A stretch of 64,000 nt of DNA from Williamsia sp. CHRR-6 (GTDB lineage: Bacteria; Actinomycetota; Actinomycetes; Mycobacteriales; Mycobacteriaceae), in contig NZ_JAHCSG010000007.1 of the NCBI RefSeq assembly GCF_018474015.1, positions 32,196-96,195 of the forward strand. The letters run 5' to 3'. Below the pieces are notes generated by a model, which did no database searches, had not been told where the DNA came from, and saw nothing but the letters and a program-made list of their open reading frames with translations. The position numbers and the translations under genes are program-made. Of the stretch, positions 46,361 through 53,602 are shown in pieces. Within the stretch, counting starts at the first letter, position 1. Each line of letters starts with the position of its first letter.

Positions 46361-47646
46361 GCCAATTCTCCTGTCGTCGTTGCGGACTCGCCGTGCGGAT
46401 CCCACCCGTCGGTCCACTGGGCCGTCGACATCCAGGTCGCAGCGCGCTCGGCCCGCTCGCGCACCTGCGCCACGTACGCCTGGTCGGCTGGGCGCGCCGG
46501 ATCACCGACGATGTTGACGTGACCGATCTTGCGCTCGGGCCGTTCACCTTTGGCGTAGAGATGCACATGGGCGTCCGGCATCCGCGCCATCAGATGATGC
46601 AGTCGCTCGTCCATGGACATCTCCGGCGCCTGCGCCGCCCCCAGGATGTTGGCCATCACCGTCACCGACGCACGGGCGCGGGTGTCACCCAGCGGATAGT
46701 CCAACACTGCGCGTAGATGCTGCTCAAACTGACTCGTCACCGCGCCATCCATGCTCCAGTGGCCGCTGTTGTGGGGGCGCATAGCCAATTCGTTGATCAG
46801 CAGCTCACCGTCGAGGGTCTCGAACATCTCCACCGCCATCACCCCGATGACACCGAGTTCGGCGGCCAGCCGCAGAGCGATCCCCTCGGCCGCTTGCGCC
46901 AGGTGATCGGACAGTCCAGGGGCCGGGGCGATGGCCACCGCGCACTGTCCGTTGCGCTGCACCGTCTCCACCACCGGCCAGACCGCCCCCTGTCCGAACG
47001 AGGACCGGGCGACCATGGCCGAGAGCTCCCGGCGCATCGCGACCTTCTGCTCGGCCACCAGCACCGTGCCGCTCTCCTGAGCTCGGGCCAGCACGTCGCG
47101 AGCCTCGTCGGCGTCGGTCGGCATCCACACCCCGCGACCGTCATATCCACCGGTGACAGCTTTGAGCACGATCTGCCAGTCGTGCTGGGTGCCGAACGTC
47201 TCCAACACCGCCGTGGCGTCGTCGCCGTCGAGGTCGGCGAACGCTGGGATCGGCAACCCCATCTGCGCCAGCCGTGCCCGCATCATCGACTTGTTCTGCG
47301 CGTAGATCAGAGCTGTCGGCGGCGGCGCCACGTCGACGCCGTCGGCCACCAGCGCCTCCAGCAACTCGACCGGTACCCCCTCATGGTCGAAGGTGACCAC
47401 GGTGGCACCGTTGGCTACACGCCGCAGGTCGGCCAGGTCGGTGTGGGAACCGAGCACCACATCGGAGGTCACCAACGCGGCCGGATCGTCGACGGAGGCA
47501 GCCAACACACGTAATCGCTGGCCCAACGCGATCGCGGCTTGATGGGTCATCCGAGCCAGCTGTCCACCGCCGATCATCGCGACGGTGGGCAGACCGGTGC
47601 GGGCAACGGCGGGTGGCACCAGCGAGGACGGTGAATCTGCAGTCAC
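46357..47646 (-). CDS. purK: PurK, N5-carboxyaminoimidazole ribonucleotide synthase
   Basis: About 429 residues, ATP-grasp family. [20 protein letters not shown] begins the N-terminal domain; [16 protein letters not shown] and [15 protein letters not shown] carry ATP- and metal-binding residues. It makes N5-CAIR from AIR, bicarbonate and ATP, and PurE follows in the operon. The start is uncertain: GTG at 47646 is used here, GTG 47664 and GTG 47724 are alternatives, and none has a clear ribosome binding site. Divergent from the GtrA gene. Confidence 0.93.
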   Translation of the reverse strand: MTADSPSSLVPPAVARTGLPTVAMIGGGQLARMTHQAAIALGQRLRVLAASVDDPAALVTSDVVLGSHTDLADLRRVANGATVVTFDHEGVPVELLEALVADGVDVAPPPTALIYAQNKSMMRARLAQMGLPIPAFADLDGDDATAVLETFGTQHDWQIVLKAVTGGYDGRGVWMPTDADEARDVLARAQESGTVLVAEQKVAMRRELSAMVARSSFGQGAVWPVVETVQRNGQCAVAIAPAPGLSDHLAQAAEGIALRLAAELGVIGVMAVEMFETLDGELLINELAMRPHNSGHWSMDGAVTSQFEQHLRAVLDYPLGDTRARASVTVMANILGAAQAPEMSMDERLHHLMARMPDAHVHLYAKGERPERKIGHVNIVGDPARPADQAYVAQVRERAERAATWMSTAQWTDGWDPHGESATTTGELA

Positions 47647-47779
47647 AGCACGCAATGGTGTCACGAGTCCGCGCGCGGCTTTCGCCCGAGCTGTGGTTGC
47701 CGCGACACCCGCCGCGAACAGCACAGTGGCGATCGTCGGCGTGGCTGTACACGTGTGAGATGAGCAATTCTCGGCGTCT

Positions 47780-47821
47780 CGAAAAGAGCAAATCGGTGAT
47801 CTTTTCGTAGACTCTTCCCTT
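47780..47821 (+). promoter_or_regulatory. Promoter of the GtrA gene with an inverted repeat
   Basis: TAGACT (47808-47813) lies 8 bases before the GTG at 47822, so the gene is probably leaderless. A perfect 8-base inverted repeat, CGAAAAGA (47780-47787) and TCTTTTCG (47800-47807) with a 12-base loop, covers the -35 area and abuts the -10 element. It is AT-richer than its surroundings and looks like an operator. Confidence 0.45.
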
Positions 47822-48451
47822 GTGCTGTCTATCGATGGGCTGATCGCCCACCTTCCGGCGCCGTTGGCACGGCTCGCCGAGCGCCATCACGAGCTGATCA
47901 AGTTCGCACTCGTCGGTGGCACAACCATGATCTTCGACATGGCGATCTTCTACTCGCTGAGCCTGACGGTGCTCGAAGCCAAGCCCGTCATCGCCAAGGT
48001 CTTCTCGGGATGCCTGGCCACCATGCTGAGCTACGTGCTCAACCGGGAATGGGCCTTCAAGAACCGCGGCGGACGCCAGACCCACCACGAGGCACTGTTG
48101 TTCTTCGTGATCAGCGGCATGGGCGTGGTCCTGCAGGCCGCGCCGCTGTTCATCGCCAACAACCTCTTCGACATCCGCAACCACGCCAGCGTGGCCGGCC
48201 TCGTCGTCATCGACTTCGTCCTGGGATACCTCATCGGCAACGTGCTGCAGATGGCGTTTCGGTTCTGGGCGCTGCGCAAGTTCGCCTTCCCCGAGACCCA
48301 GGGCAACGAGGCCGCCGAGATCGAGGCCTACGCGACCGGCCAGGTCGTCCTGGACCACCTCACGCCCCAGCTCGACCATTCGGCGCGAGCACACCCACTG
48401 GTCGATCTCGACAAGAGCGCGAGCACCCCGGTCCCCGGCTCGGCTGCCTGA
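47822..48451 (+). CDS. GtrA-like membrane protein
   Basis: 209 residues with four transmembrane helices in the GtrA/DPMS pattern: LIKFALVGGTTMIFDMAIFY, then CLATMLSYVLNREWAFKNRG with the conserved NREWAF motif, then two more helices. The family moves polyprenyl-linked sugars or assists cell-wall glycosylation. It lies divergent from purK as in mycobacteria (Rv3277). The C-terminal 50 residues are hydrophilic. It ends 2 bases before the convergent histidine kinase gene. Confidence 0.88.
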   Translation: MLSIDGLIAHLPAPLARLAERHHELIKFALVGGTTMIFDMAIFYSLSLTVLEAKPVIAKVFSGCLATMLSYVLNREWAFKNRGGRQTHHEALLFFVISGMGVVLQAAPLFIANNLFDIRNHASVAGLVVIDFVLGYLIGNVLQMAFRFWALRKFAFPETQGNEAAEIEAYATGQVVLDHLTPQLDHSARAHPLVDLDKSASTPVPGSAA

Positions 48452-48453
48452 GC

Positions 48454-49752
48454 TCAGCGCGGCTCGACCCGCCGGGGCGCGGTGACGCGCGGCGTCGCCG
48501 GACGGTTGGGGACCAGGATGGTGAACGTCGGTGGCCGCCGGGTCGTCAGATCCAACCGCCCGCCGTCGGCCTCGACGAGCGCGCGCGCCAACGACAGCCC
48601 CAGCCCGGTCGATCCGCGGGCCGAGAATCCGCGACGGAAGATCAGCGGCACCACCGCGTCGTCGATGCCCTCCCCGTCGTCGCCGACACTGACCCGCACC
48701 AGCTCCGACCCGTCGGCCACGTCCACCTCGACCCGGCAGCATCCGGCGCCGTGGCGCAGTGCGTTGTCCAGCAGCACGCTCACCGCCTCCCGCAGTCGGC
48801 TGGCGGTGGCGTAGGCCACGTCGGCGCCCCGGTAGCGCACCTCGATCTCTCGGTCGGCCTCGGCGAACAGGTTGGTGTAGTCGCGGATCACCGGGTCGAG
48901 GGTGTCGCGCACCCGGATGGGGTGTCGAGGTCGCGACGACGACGCCCGCGAGGCAGCGATCAGGTCGTCGAGTTCACCGCTGAGACGCTGCACCTGCTCG
49001 TGGGCGGCCTCGGCCTCAGCGACCACGCCCGGATCGTGGTGCAACGACAGCTCGTCGAGGCGTAAGGCGATGGCGGTGAGGCGGCTGCGCAGTTGGTGAG
49101 AGACCTCGCCGACTATCTCGCCTTCGCGTTGCAGCCGGGTCGCGATCTCCCGGTTGGCCACCTCCAGCGCGGTCGACACCCGATCCAGTTCGGCGATGCC
49201 GTGGGTTCGCCAGGCGCTGTGGAAGTCGCCCTGCGCCATCGTCCCGGCCCGCTGGGCGAGGTCTTCGAGCGGGTCGGCCAACCGCTTGGCGGTGATGGCA
49301 GCGGTGACGGTGCCGGCCAGCACCGAGGCGATCACCGCCAACGTCACCGTTCCGATCGCCGTCCACTGTTCGGCGCGTACCGCATTGCGCGGAATCCGCA
49401 TCGTGATCGACCCGGAGTCGCCGAGCGCGATCGACTCGCTCACCTGGGGACCCTGCACCGGGTCACCCACCGAGGTGCGCGCGGTGGCACCCGACGCGGT
49501 CGGGTACTGCAGTTCCAGATGCGCATCGGCGGGCAACAGCAGTCGAAACGGTGCCACGTCGACTGTCGAGGCCACCCGGCCCGCGTCTTCCTGACGCAGC
49601 AGCTCCTCGGCCACCCGGTCCAGCCGCTGACGCAGATCCTGGCGACCCATCTCGTCCACCCACCACCAGGCGGTGAACCCCAGGGGTACACCCAGCAGCA
49701 CACCGATGCCGAGCACCATGGCCAACATGGACTGCAGGATTCGCCTGCGCAC
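48454..49752 (-). CDS. Two-component sensor histidine kinase
   Basis: 432 residues. Two transmembrane helices (about 8-30 and 130-155) flank an extracellular loop of about 100 residues. A HAMP domain (KRLADPLEDLAQRAGTMAQG) leads to the H box GEVSHQLRSRLTAIALRLDE with His219, then the N box VLLDNALRHGAG and the G boxes DDGEGID and GSTGLGLSLARALVEADGG. It would phosphorylate the response regulator encoded 39 bases upstream. The signal is unknown. Convergent with the GtrA gene. Confidence 0.92.
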   Translation of the reverse strand: MRRRILQSMLAMVLGIGVLLGVPLGFTAWWWVDEMGRQDLRQRLDRVAEELLRQEDAGRVASTVDVAPFRLLLPADAHLELQYPTASGATARTSVGDPVQGPQVSESIALGDSGSITMRIPRNAVRAEQWTAIGTVTLAVIASVLAGTVTAAITAKRLADPLEDLAQRAGTMAQGDFHSAWRTHGIAELDRVSTALEVANREIATRLQREGEIVGEVSHQLRSRLTAIALRLDELSLHHDPGVVAEAEAAHEQVQRLSGELDDLIAASRASSSRPRHPIRVRDTLDPVIRDYTNLFAEADREIEVRYRGADVAYATASRLREAVSVLLDNALRHGAGCCRVEVDVADGSELVRVSVGDDGEGIDDAVVPLIFRRGFSARGSTGLGLSLARALVEADGGRLDLTTRRPPTFTILVPNRPATPRVTAPRRVEPR

Positions 49753-49791
49753 CGGATGACGGCCTCTCGTCGCTGGGATGGTTCAGATGGG

Positions 49792-50469
49792 CTATTCGGG
49801 ATCGAAGCGGAAACCCACCCCACGCACGGTGACGATCCGCTTGCGTTGGCCTTCGTGGTCGTCGCCGATCTTGCGACGCAGCCACGACACATGCATGTCC
49901 AGCGTCTTCGATGACCGCAGGTCGGCCGATCCCCAGACCTCGGAGAGGATCTCCTCGCGGGTGACCACCTGCCCGGCGCGTTCCATCAGGAACCGCAACA
50001 GGTCGAACTCGCGGTTGGCCAGGGTGGCCTCGCCTGAGGCCACCACCACCCGGCGGGCTCGGGTGTCGAGTTGGATGTCACCGGCCTCGAGGATCACGTC
50101 GGCGCCGTGCTTTCGCCGCAGCAAGGCCCGTACCCGGGCCAGCAACTCAGCCAACCGGAACGGTTTGCCCACATAGTCGTCGGCCCCGGCGTCGAGTCCG
50201 ACCACGAAGTCGACCTCGTCGGTGCGAGCGGTCAGCATCATCACCGACAGTGTCGGGCGTGTACCCCGCACGCGACGACACACCTCGAGGCCGTCGATGT
50301 CGGGCAGTCCCAGGTCGAGGATGAGCAGTTCGAAGCGGGGGTCGTGGGCGCGTTCGAGTGCGGCAGGACCAGTGGTCACCACCTCGCAGCCGTAGCCTTC
50401 GCGGACGAGCGCCCGCGCCAGCGGCGTTGCGATGGCCTCGTCGTCCTCGGCGAGCAGTACGTCGGTCAC
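49792..50469 (-). CDS. OmpR-family response regulator
   Basis: 225 residues. The receiver domain has the acidic pocket AEDDE, the phospho-acceptor Asp52 in LLILDLGLPDIDGLEVC, and the conserved lysine in YVGKPFRLAELL. The winged-helix DNA-binding domain follows (TLANREFDLLRFLMERAGQV; SKTLDMHVSWLRRKIG). It is the partner of the downstream kinase. The GTG at 50469 has TAGATT 6 bases upstream, suggesting a leaderless transcript. Confidence 0.93.
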   Translation of the reverse strand: MTDVLLAEDDEAIATPLARALVREGYGCEVVTTGPAALERAHDPRFELLILDLGLPDIDGLEVCRRVRGTRPTLSVMMLTARTDEVDFVVGLDAGADDYVGKPFRLAELLARVRALLRRKHGADVILEAGDIQLDTRARRVVVASGEATLANREFDLLRFLMERAGQVVTREEILSEVWGSADLRSSKTLDMHVSWLRRKIGDDHEGQRKRIVTVRGVGFRFDPE

Positions 50470-50481
50470 CGGCTCAATCTA
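50470..50481 (-). promoter_or_regulatory. Leaderless -10 element of the response regulator gene
   Basis: TAGATT on the minus strand (complement of 50476-50481) lies 6 bases before the GTG at 50469. Confidence 0.4.
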
Positions 50482-50526
50482 CGGCGCGTGACCCCGCTGC
50501 GGGCGACAGGTGTCCCACCGGGTGGC

Positions 50527-51066
50527 TCAGCGTGGCGCGCCGGATGCCCGCGCAGCAGATCCACCGCCGGAATCGGTGTCGAACACCTCGTGGTAGAGCA
50601 GCGCATGCACCTTTTCCACCTGCGGGATGTCATCGAAGGACAGCGGGTCGTCTGAGGCCGACTCGATGATCAGGGTGCCGGTGCGCAACATCCGGTCCAC
50701 CAGCCCGTGCCGAAACTCCACCGAGTTGATGCGTTGCAGCGGGATGTCGATACCCGAGCGGGTCATGATGCCGTTACGGAACGTGACCCGGCGATCGGTG
50801 AGCACGAAATGCGTTGTGCGCCAGGATATCAACGGGCGCCCGAAGAACCACACGCTGATCACCAGCCACAGTGCGGCGATGACCGACCCGAGTACCACCT
50901 TGGTGGTCTGACCCAGATCCGAACCCACCACATAGCCCGCACCCACCCCGGCCAGCGCGGTGGCCACCAGGAAGATCAGGGTCGGCACCACCAGCGCCTT
51001 CCAGTGCGGATGCTTGTGCAGCACCACGTGTTCCCCATCGGCGAGGATGTTCTCCGGATACCCCAT
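50527..51066 (-). CDS. PH-domain (bPH2/YdbS-like) membrane protein (Rv3278c type)
   Basis: 179 residues. Two transmembrane helices (ALVVPTLIFLVATALAGVGA; VVLGSVIAALWLVISVWFF) are followed by a bacterial PH domain: THFVLTDRRVTFRNGIMTRS and DIPLQRINSVEFRHG. Function unknown; the family is common in Gram-positive membranes. The ATG at 51066 has CAGGAG 6 bases upstream. In mycobacteria the next gene is birA; here the accessory island begins instead. Confidence 0.88.
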   Translation of the reverse strand: MGYPENILADGEHVVLHKHPHWKALVVPTLIFLVATALAGVGAGYVVGSDLGQTTKVVLGSVIAALWLVISVWFFGRPLISWRTTHFVLTDRRVTFRNGIMTRSGIDIPLQRINSVEFRHGLVDRMLRTGTLIIESASDDPLSFDDIPQVEKVHALLYHEVFDTDSGGGSAARASGAPR

Positions 51067-51130
51067 GCCGCGCTCCTGTCGTCGACTCCCGATGATGATC
51101 AGACGCTAGCCGAGTATGAGGAAGAGCGAC

Positions 51131-51233
51131 GTCGGAGTGGGTGGAACAGCACCTGTCGAGTGGGTGGAACAGCGCCGTCGAGTGGGAGGCGCCTTTTGCC
51201 GCCCAGTCGACGACGATTTTCCGCCCACTCGAC
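51131..51233. repeat. Palindromic array of GTCGAGTGGG units
   Basis: Three direct units begin at 51131 (gtcggagtgggtgg), 51155 (gtcgagtgggtgg) and 51177 (gtcgagtgggagg). Two inverted units lie at 51199-51212 and 51220-51233. Units recur every 21-24 bases, so the left and right halves can pair into a long hairpin. A related single copy lies at 63711-63737. Confidence 0.85.
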
Positions 51234-51253
51234 GTAGTACAACGCACGGGCCC

Positions 51254-51268
51254 CGCCTGCGACAGGGC
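51254..51268 (+). repeat. Right arm of the island-border repeat, copy 1
   Basis: cgcctgcgacagggc matches cgcctgagacagggc at 63758-63772 in 14 of 15 positions. With the GTCGAGTGGG unit to its left it shows that both borders carry one repeat family. Confidence 0.7.
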
Positions 51269-51292
51269 ACACACCAGCATCGGCGGCGCCGT

Positions 51293-51319
51293 CGCACGGC
51301 CGTGCGGGCTGGATAAGAT
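51293..51319 (+). promoter_or_regulatory. Candidate promoter and operator of the ESX-type cassette
   Basis: A perfect 14-base palindrome, CGCACGGCCGTGCG (51293-51306), lies just upstream of a -10-like TAAGAT (51314-51319), so a bound protein would cover the -35 area. The first ORF starts at 51401 with GGAAAGGA (51387-51394) as ribosome binding site. Confidence 0.45.
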
Positions 51320-51400
51320 GTGTGGAACCACAGCGGCCGTTGCGCCGTCCAAGGTGTCGATAAGGTTCAGAGTGAACGATCCGGTGGAAAGGACGTGTCA

Positions 51401-52116
51401 GTGCGCAGCGAGTCGGGATCGCATAGCGCCGCTGTTGCATGGATTGCGCGCGAGCTCAACGGCCTGTCACTGCGTGCTAGGGCACTTCCGACTCCTGAAT
51501 TGGGACGCCTTCCGGCGGCCGCACGCGTGACACAAGCGCTGATGACGTCAGGGGGGGGGGTCTTGCTCGTGAGCTGAGCTCACTGAGCGTCAGGCTCACC
51601 TCAGGCACCAACGAGCACACCGTTGCGTTGCCCCCTTTGGGTGTGCGGGGTATCGGTTTCGCGCGAGACGGTCGGGGCCCGCGCGAGTATCGCGCGGCGG
51701 TCGATTCCGTCGATAGCGCCGATCTCGCCGATTCAGCGCAGCAGTGGCGCAGCGTGGCCACCGACATCGGTGTGGTCGCCGACGACTGGGCCCGTGCAAC
51801 GGCCCACTCGGCGCCCGACTTGTCACTGGCGAGCCTTGTGCTCTCTGCCATGCGTTCCTTGGCCAGGCGCGCCGACGATTGCGCGGCGCTCATCGAGGCG
51901 ATCGCCACGGGCGTGCGGCGGTGCCGCGCCCAGTTGGCCATTCTCGAAGGTGATTGGGTCGAGATCGACACCCAGCTGCAGTCATTGGTGCTGCTGGCCC
52001 AGTCCGTGGTGCAACGCGAGATGCATCATCGCCGCGTTCGCGACGAGGTGGACCGCACCTACAACGCCGCAGTCGACCAATGGGAACACCAGATCACCAG
52101 GGCAGCGGCACAATGA
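51401..52116 (+). pseudogene. Frameshifted (or slippage-expressed) ESX-cassette ORF upstream of espG
   Basis: Frame A runs from the GTG at 51401 (VRSESGSHSAAVAWIAREL), after GGAAAGGA, to a stop at 51577. Frame B is open from before the G run to 52116 (GLARELSSLSVRLTS and onward) and has no ribosome binding site for an internal start; TTG 51628 or GTG 51643 would be forced choices. The two frames meet at ten consecutive G (51551-51560). One extra G, two fewer, or a -1 ribosomal slip joins them into about 238 residues. The joined protein is helical (residues near 80-238), without signal peptide or recognised family, and ends in an ATGA overlap with espG. It may be phase-variable, programmed, a true pseudogene, or a sequencing error. 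Confidence 0.6.
51551..51560 (+). repeat. Run of ten G at the frame junction
   Basis: Ten consecutive G between gatgacgtca and tcttgctcgt. Homopolymers of this length slip in replication and are also a classic source of sequencing error. Confidence 0.9.
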
Positions 52117-52922
52117 GCGCCCACGATGGCCAGGCGTGGGTGCTCACCACCGACGAGTTTCGGCTGCTGTGGGAAGCGTTCGACACCACCGAATATCCGC
52201 GCGGATTCGCCCTGGCCGGCGACACCCCGTACCCCAATGGTGAGACGCAGCTGAGGGCGGAGAAGGAGACGCGTGAGCAGTTTCGCACGCAGCTTTCGGC
52301 GCCTCAGCGGGCTGCGGTCTCCGCGTTGGCCAGCCCGCTGTACTCGATAGGCATCCTCGGTGGCTGGGCCACCGCGACATCGCCCAAAATGGTCGGGGTG
52401 CAGGTTCATTCCGGATGGCATGGTGCCTCACCGCACGCATACATTGCCGTGCAACAACCTAGCCCCAACTTGTCGGTCGGCGGGCCGGTGCACATCCGGC
52501 GCGTCGACTTTCCGGCCTGGTCGGCCAGTCTGGTGGGAGCGTTACCTGCGTCTCCCGGACCAGGCCGGCTTCCAGCCGACCATCAGGTTCCGGTGCAGAT
52601 AGAAAATATCGCCGAGGTGCCTACGCTTACTGTCGCGCCTAGCGCGTCGCGGCACACTGCGGCAGCCGCGTTCGGACAGATCGCTCTGCGCGGCGGGGCT
52701 GTCCTCACGATTCGGGTTGGTTCAGCCTCCGACCCCCGCAAACCGGTGACAGCCGAGGTGCACGTGGCCGACGTACCCGATGATGGCCGCTACGCACTGG
52801 CTATCCTCGCCAATTCCGACGGAGCCGCCATGGGCGTCACCGACGTAGCCTTGGGCAAACTGATCAACCGAGTGGTAAATGCCGCACGGCGACAATACGA
52901 TTCCCCATCCGGGGAAGGGTAG
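52113..52922 (+). CDS. espG: EspG-family type VII secretion chaperone
   Basis: 269 residues. The N-terminus WVLTTDEFRLLWEAFDTTEY and the later VHIRRVDFPAWSASLVGALP fit the EspG family, cytosolic chaperones that bind PPE-type substrates and release them at the ESX ATPase. The ATG overlaps the preceding stop by 4 bases, so expression is coupled to the frameshifted ORF. The likely client is the 589-residue protein encoded at 53603, and perhaps the frameshifted ORF product. No ESX core genes (eccA-E, mycP) are in the window. Confidence 0.75.
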   Translation: MSAHDGQAWVLTTDEFRLLWEAFDTTEYPRGFALAGDTPYPNGETQLRAEKETREQFRTQLSAPQRAAVSALASPLYSIGILGGWATATSPKMVGVQVHSGWHGASPHAYIAVQQPSPNLSVGGPVHIRRVDFPAWSASLVGALPASPGPGRLPADHQVPVQIENIAEVPTLTVAPSASRHTAAAAFGQIALRGGAVLTIRVGSASDPRKPVTAEVHVADVPDDGRYALAILANSDGAAMGVTDVALGKLINRVVNAARRQYDSPSGEG

Positions 52923-52925
52923 AAA

Positions 52926-53594
52926 GTGGGAACGAAACCGACCATGAAACGAGTAATCGTAGTGCTGATGGCGGTGCTGCTCCTTGCCGCCTGCTCTGAA
53001 TCGTCACCCCGATCGTCGGGTGACAACGCCCCCGACAGCCCGGTCAGTGGCGTCGCCAAGGACTCGCCCGCTGATGTCAACTCCACCAAGGACATGACTG
53101 GTGTGGTGATGGAATACCCACCCGGCAAGAATCCCTACTTCAACCGCATGCCCGATGTGTGCAAGTTCATTCCAGACTCGCTGATGAAAGAGCTTGGAAT
53201 GATCCGCAAGAAGACGGGATTCGATGGCAGCTCCGAACTCTTCCAATCGTGCAACATGTATGGAGTCCCGCAGGAAAATGGCGCTCAACTCTCGATAAGC
53301 GCCGGCCTCTATGCCCAAAACATCTCTTCTTCGACAGATCCCAGTCGTAATCAAATTGTCAATTCCAAAGTCGACCTCGGTCGCAACGTCATCGGTACGG
53401 TGTACATTTCTCCCAAGACTAACGTTGAGCTCCTGCAAAATTGCTTTCTCGACTGGGGTACCTTTTATGGTACTGCCTCAGTTAATGTCGGTTCAGCAAG
53501 ACAGGCTGTTGCCGACCCGTGCGACGGAATAGTAGAGATTGCAAAGAAGATACTTCCATACCTTCCGTCTAAGCCATACCAGCTGCGACTCTAG
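52926..53594 (+). CDS. Lipoprotein of the ESX cassette (DUF3558-like)
   Basis: 222 residues from the GTG at 52926 or 216 from the ATG at 52944. A signal peptide with lipobox LLAAC gives an acylated cysteine near residue 23. The mature part has four further cysteines (DVCKFIPD, QSCNMYG, QNCFLDWG, ADPCDG), in the style of DUF3558 lipoproteins that often accompany EspG genes in Gordonia and Nocardia; this family call is moderate. Base use is strikingly AT-rich for the window: 27 of 60 bases are G or C in 53401-53460. GGGAAGGG lies just before the GTG. Location: outer face of the membrane. Confidence 0.7.
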   Translation: MGTKPTMKRVIVVLMAVLLLAACSESSPRSSGDNAPDSPVSGVAKDSPADVNSTKDMTGVVMEYPPGKNPYFNRMPDVCKFIPDSLMKELGMIRKKTGFDGSSELFQSCNMYGVPQENGAQLSISAGLYAQNISSSTDPSRNQIVNSKVDLGRNVIGTVYISPKTNVELLQNCFLDWGTFYGTASVNVGSARQAVADPCDGIVEIAKKILPYLPSKPYQLRL

Positions 53595-53602
53595 GAGGAG
53601 CA

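Larger units (their letters stand above)
51067..51400 (+). other. Gene-free left border of the accessory island
   Basis: No coding region is supported here; the short open frames are low-complexity readings of the repeats. It holds the GTCGAGTGGG repeat array (51131-51233), the right repeat arm (51254-51268), a 14-base palindrome (51293-51306), a -10-like TAAGAT (51314-51319) and a short inverted repeat TGTGGAACCACA (51321-51332), followed by the ribosome binding site of the frameshifted ORF. Confidence 0.7.

Noticed and set aside
47381..48742. Minus-strand open frame of 453 codons across the purK and GtrA genes
   Set aside because: It runs through two convincing genes and their divergent promoter, so it cannot be real.
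51131..51233. CRISPR array
   Set aside because: Units are about 22 bases apart with no distinct spacers, orientation changes midway, and there are no cas genes.
51099..51440. Several short frames on both strands in the repeat region
   Set aside because: They only read through the GTCGAGTGGG array; similar low-complexity peptides arise in every frame.
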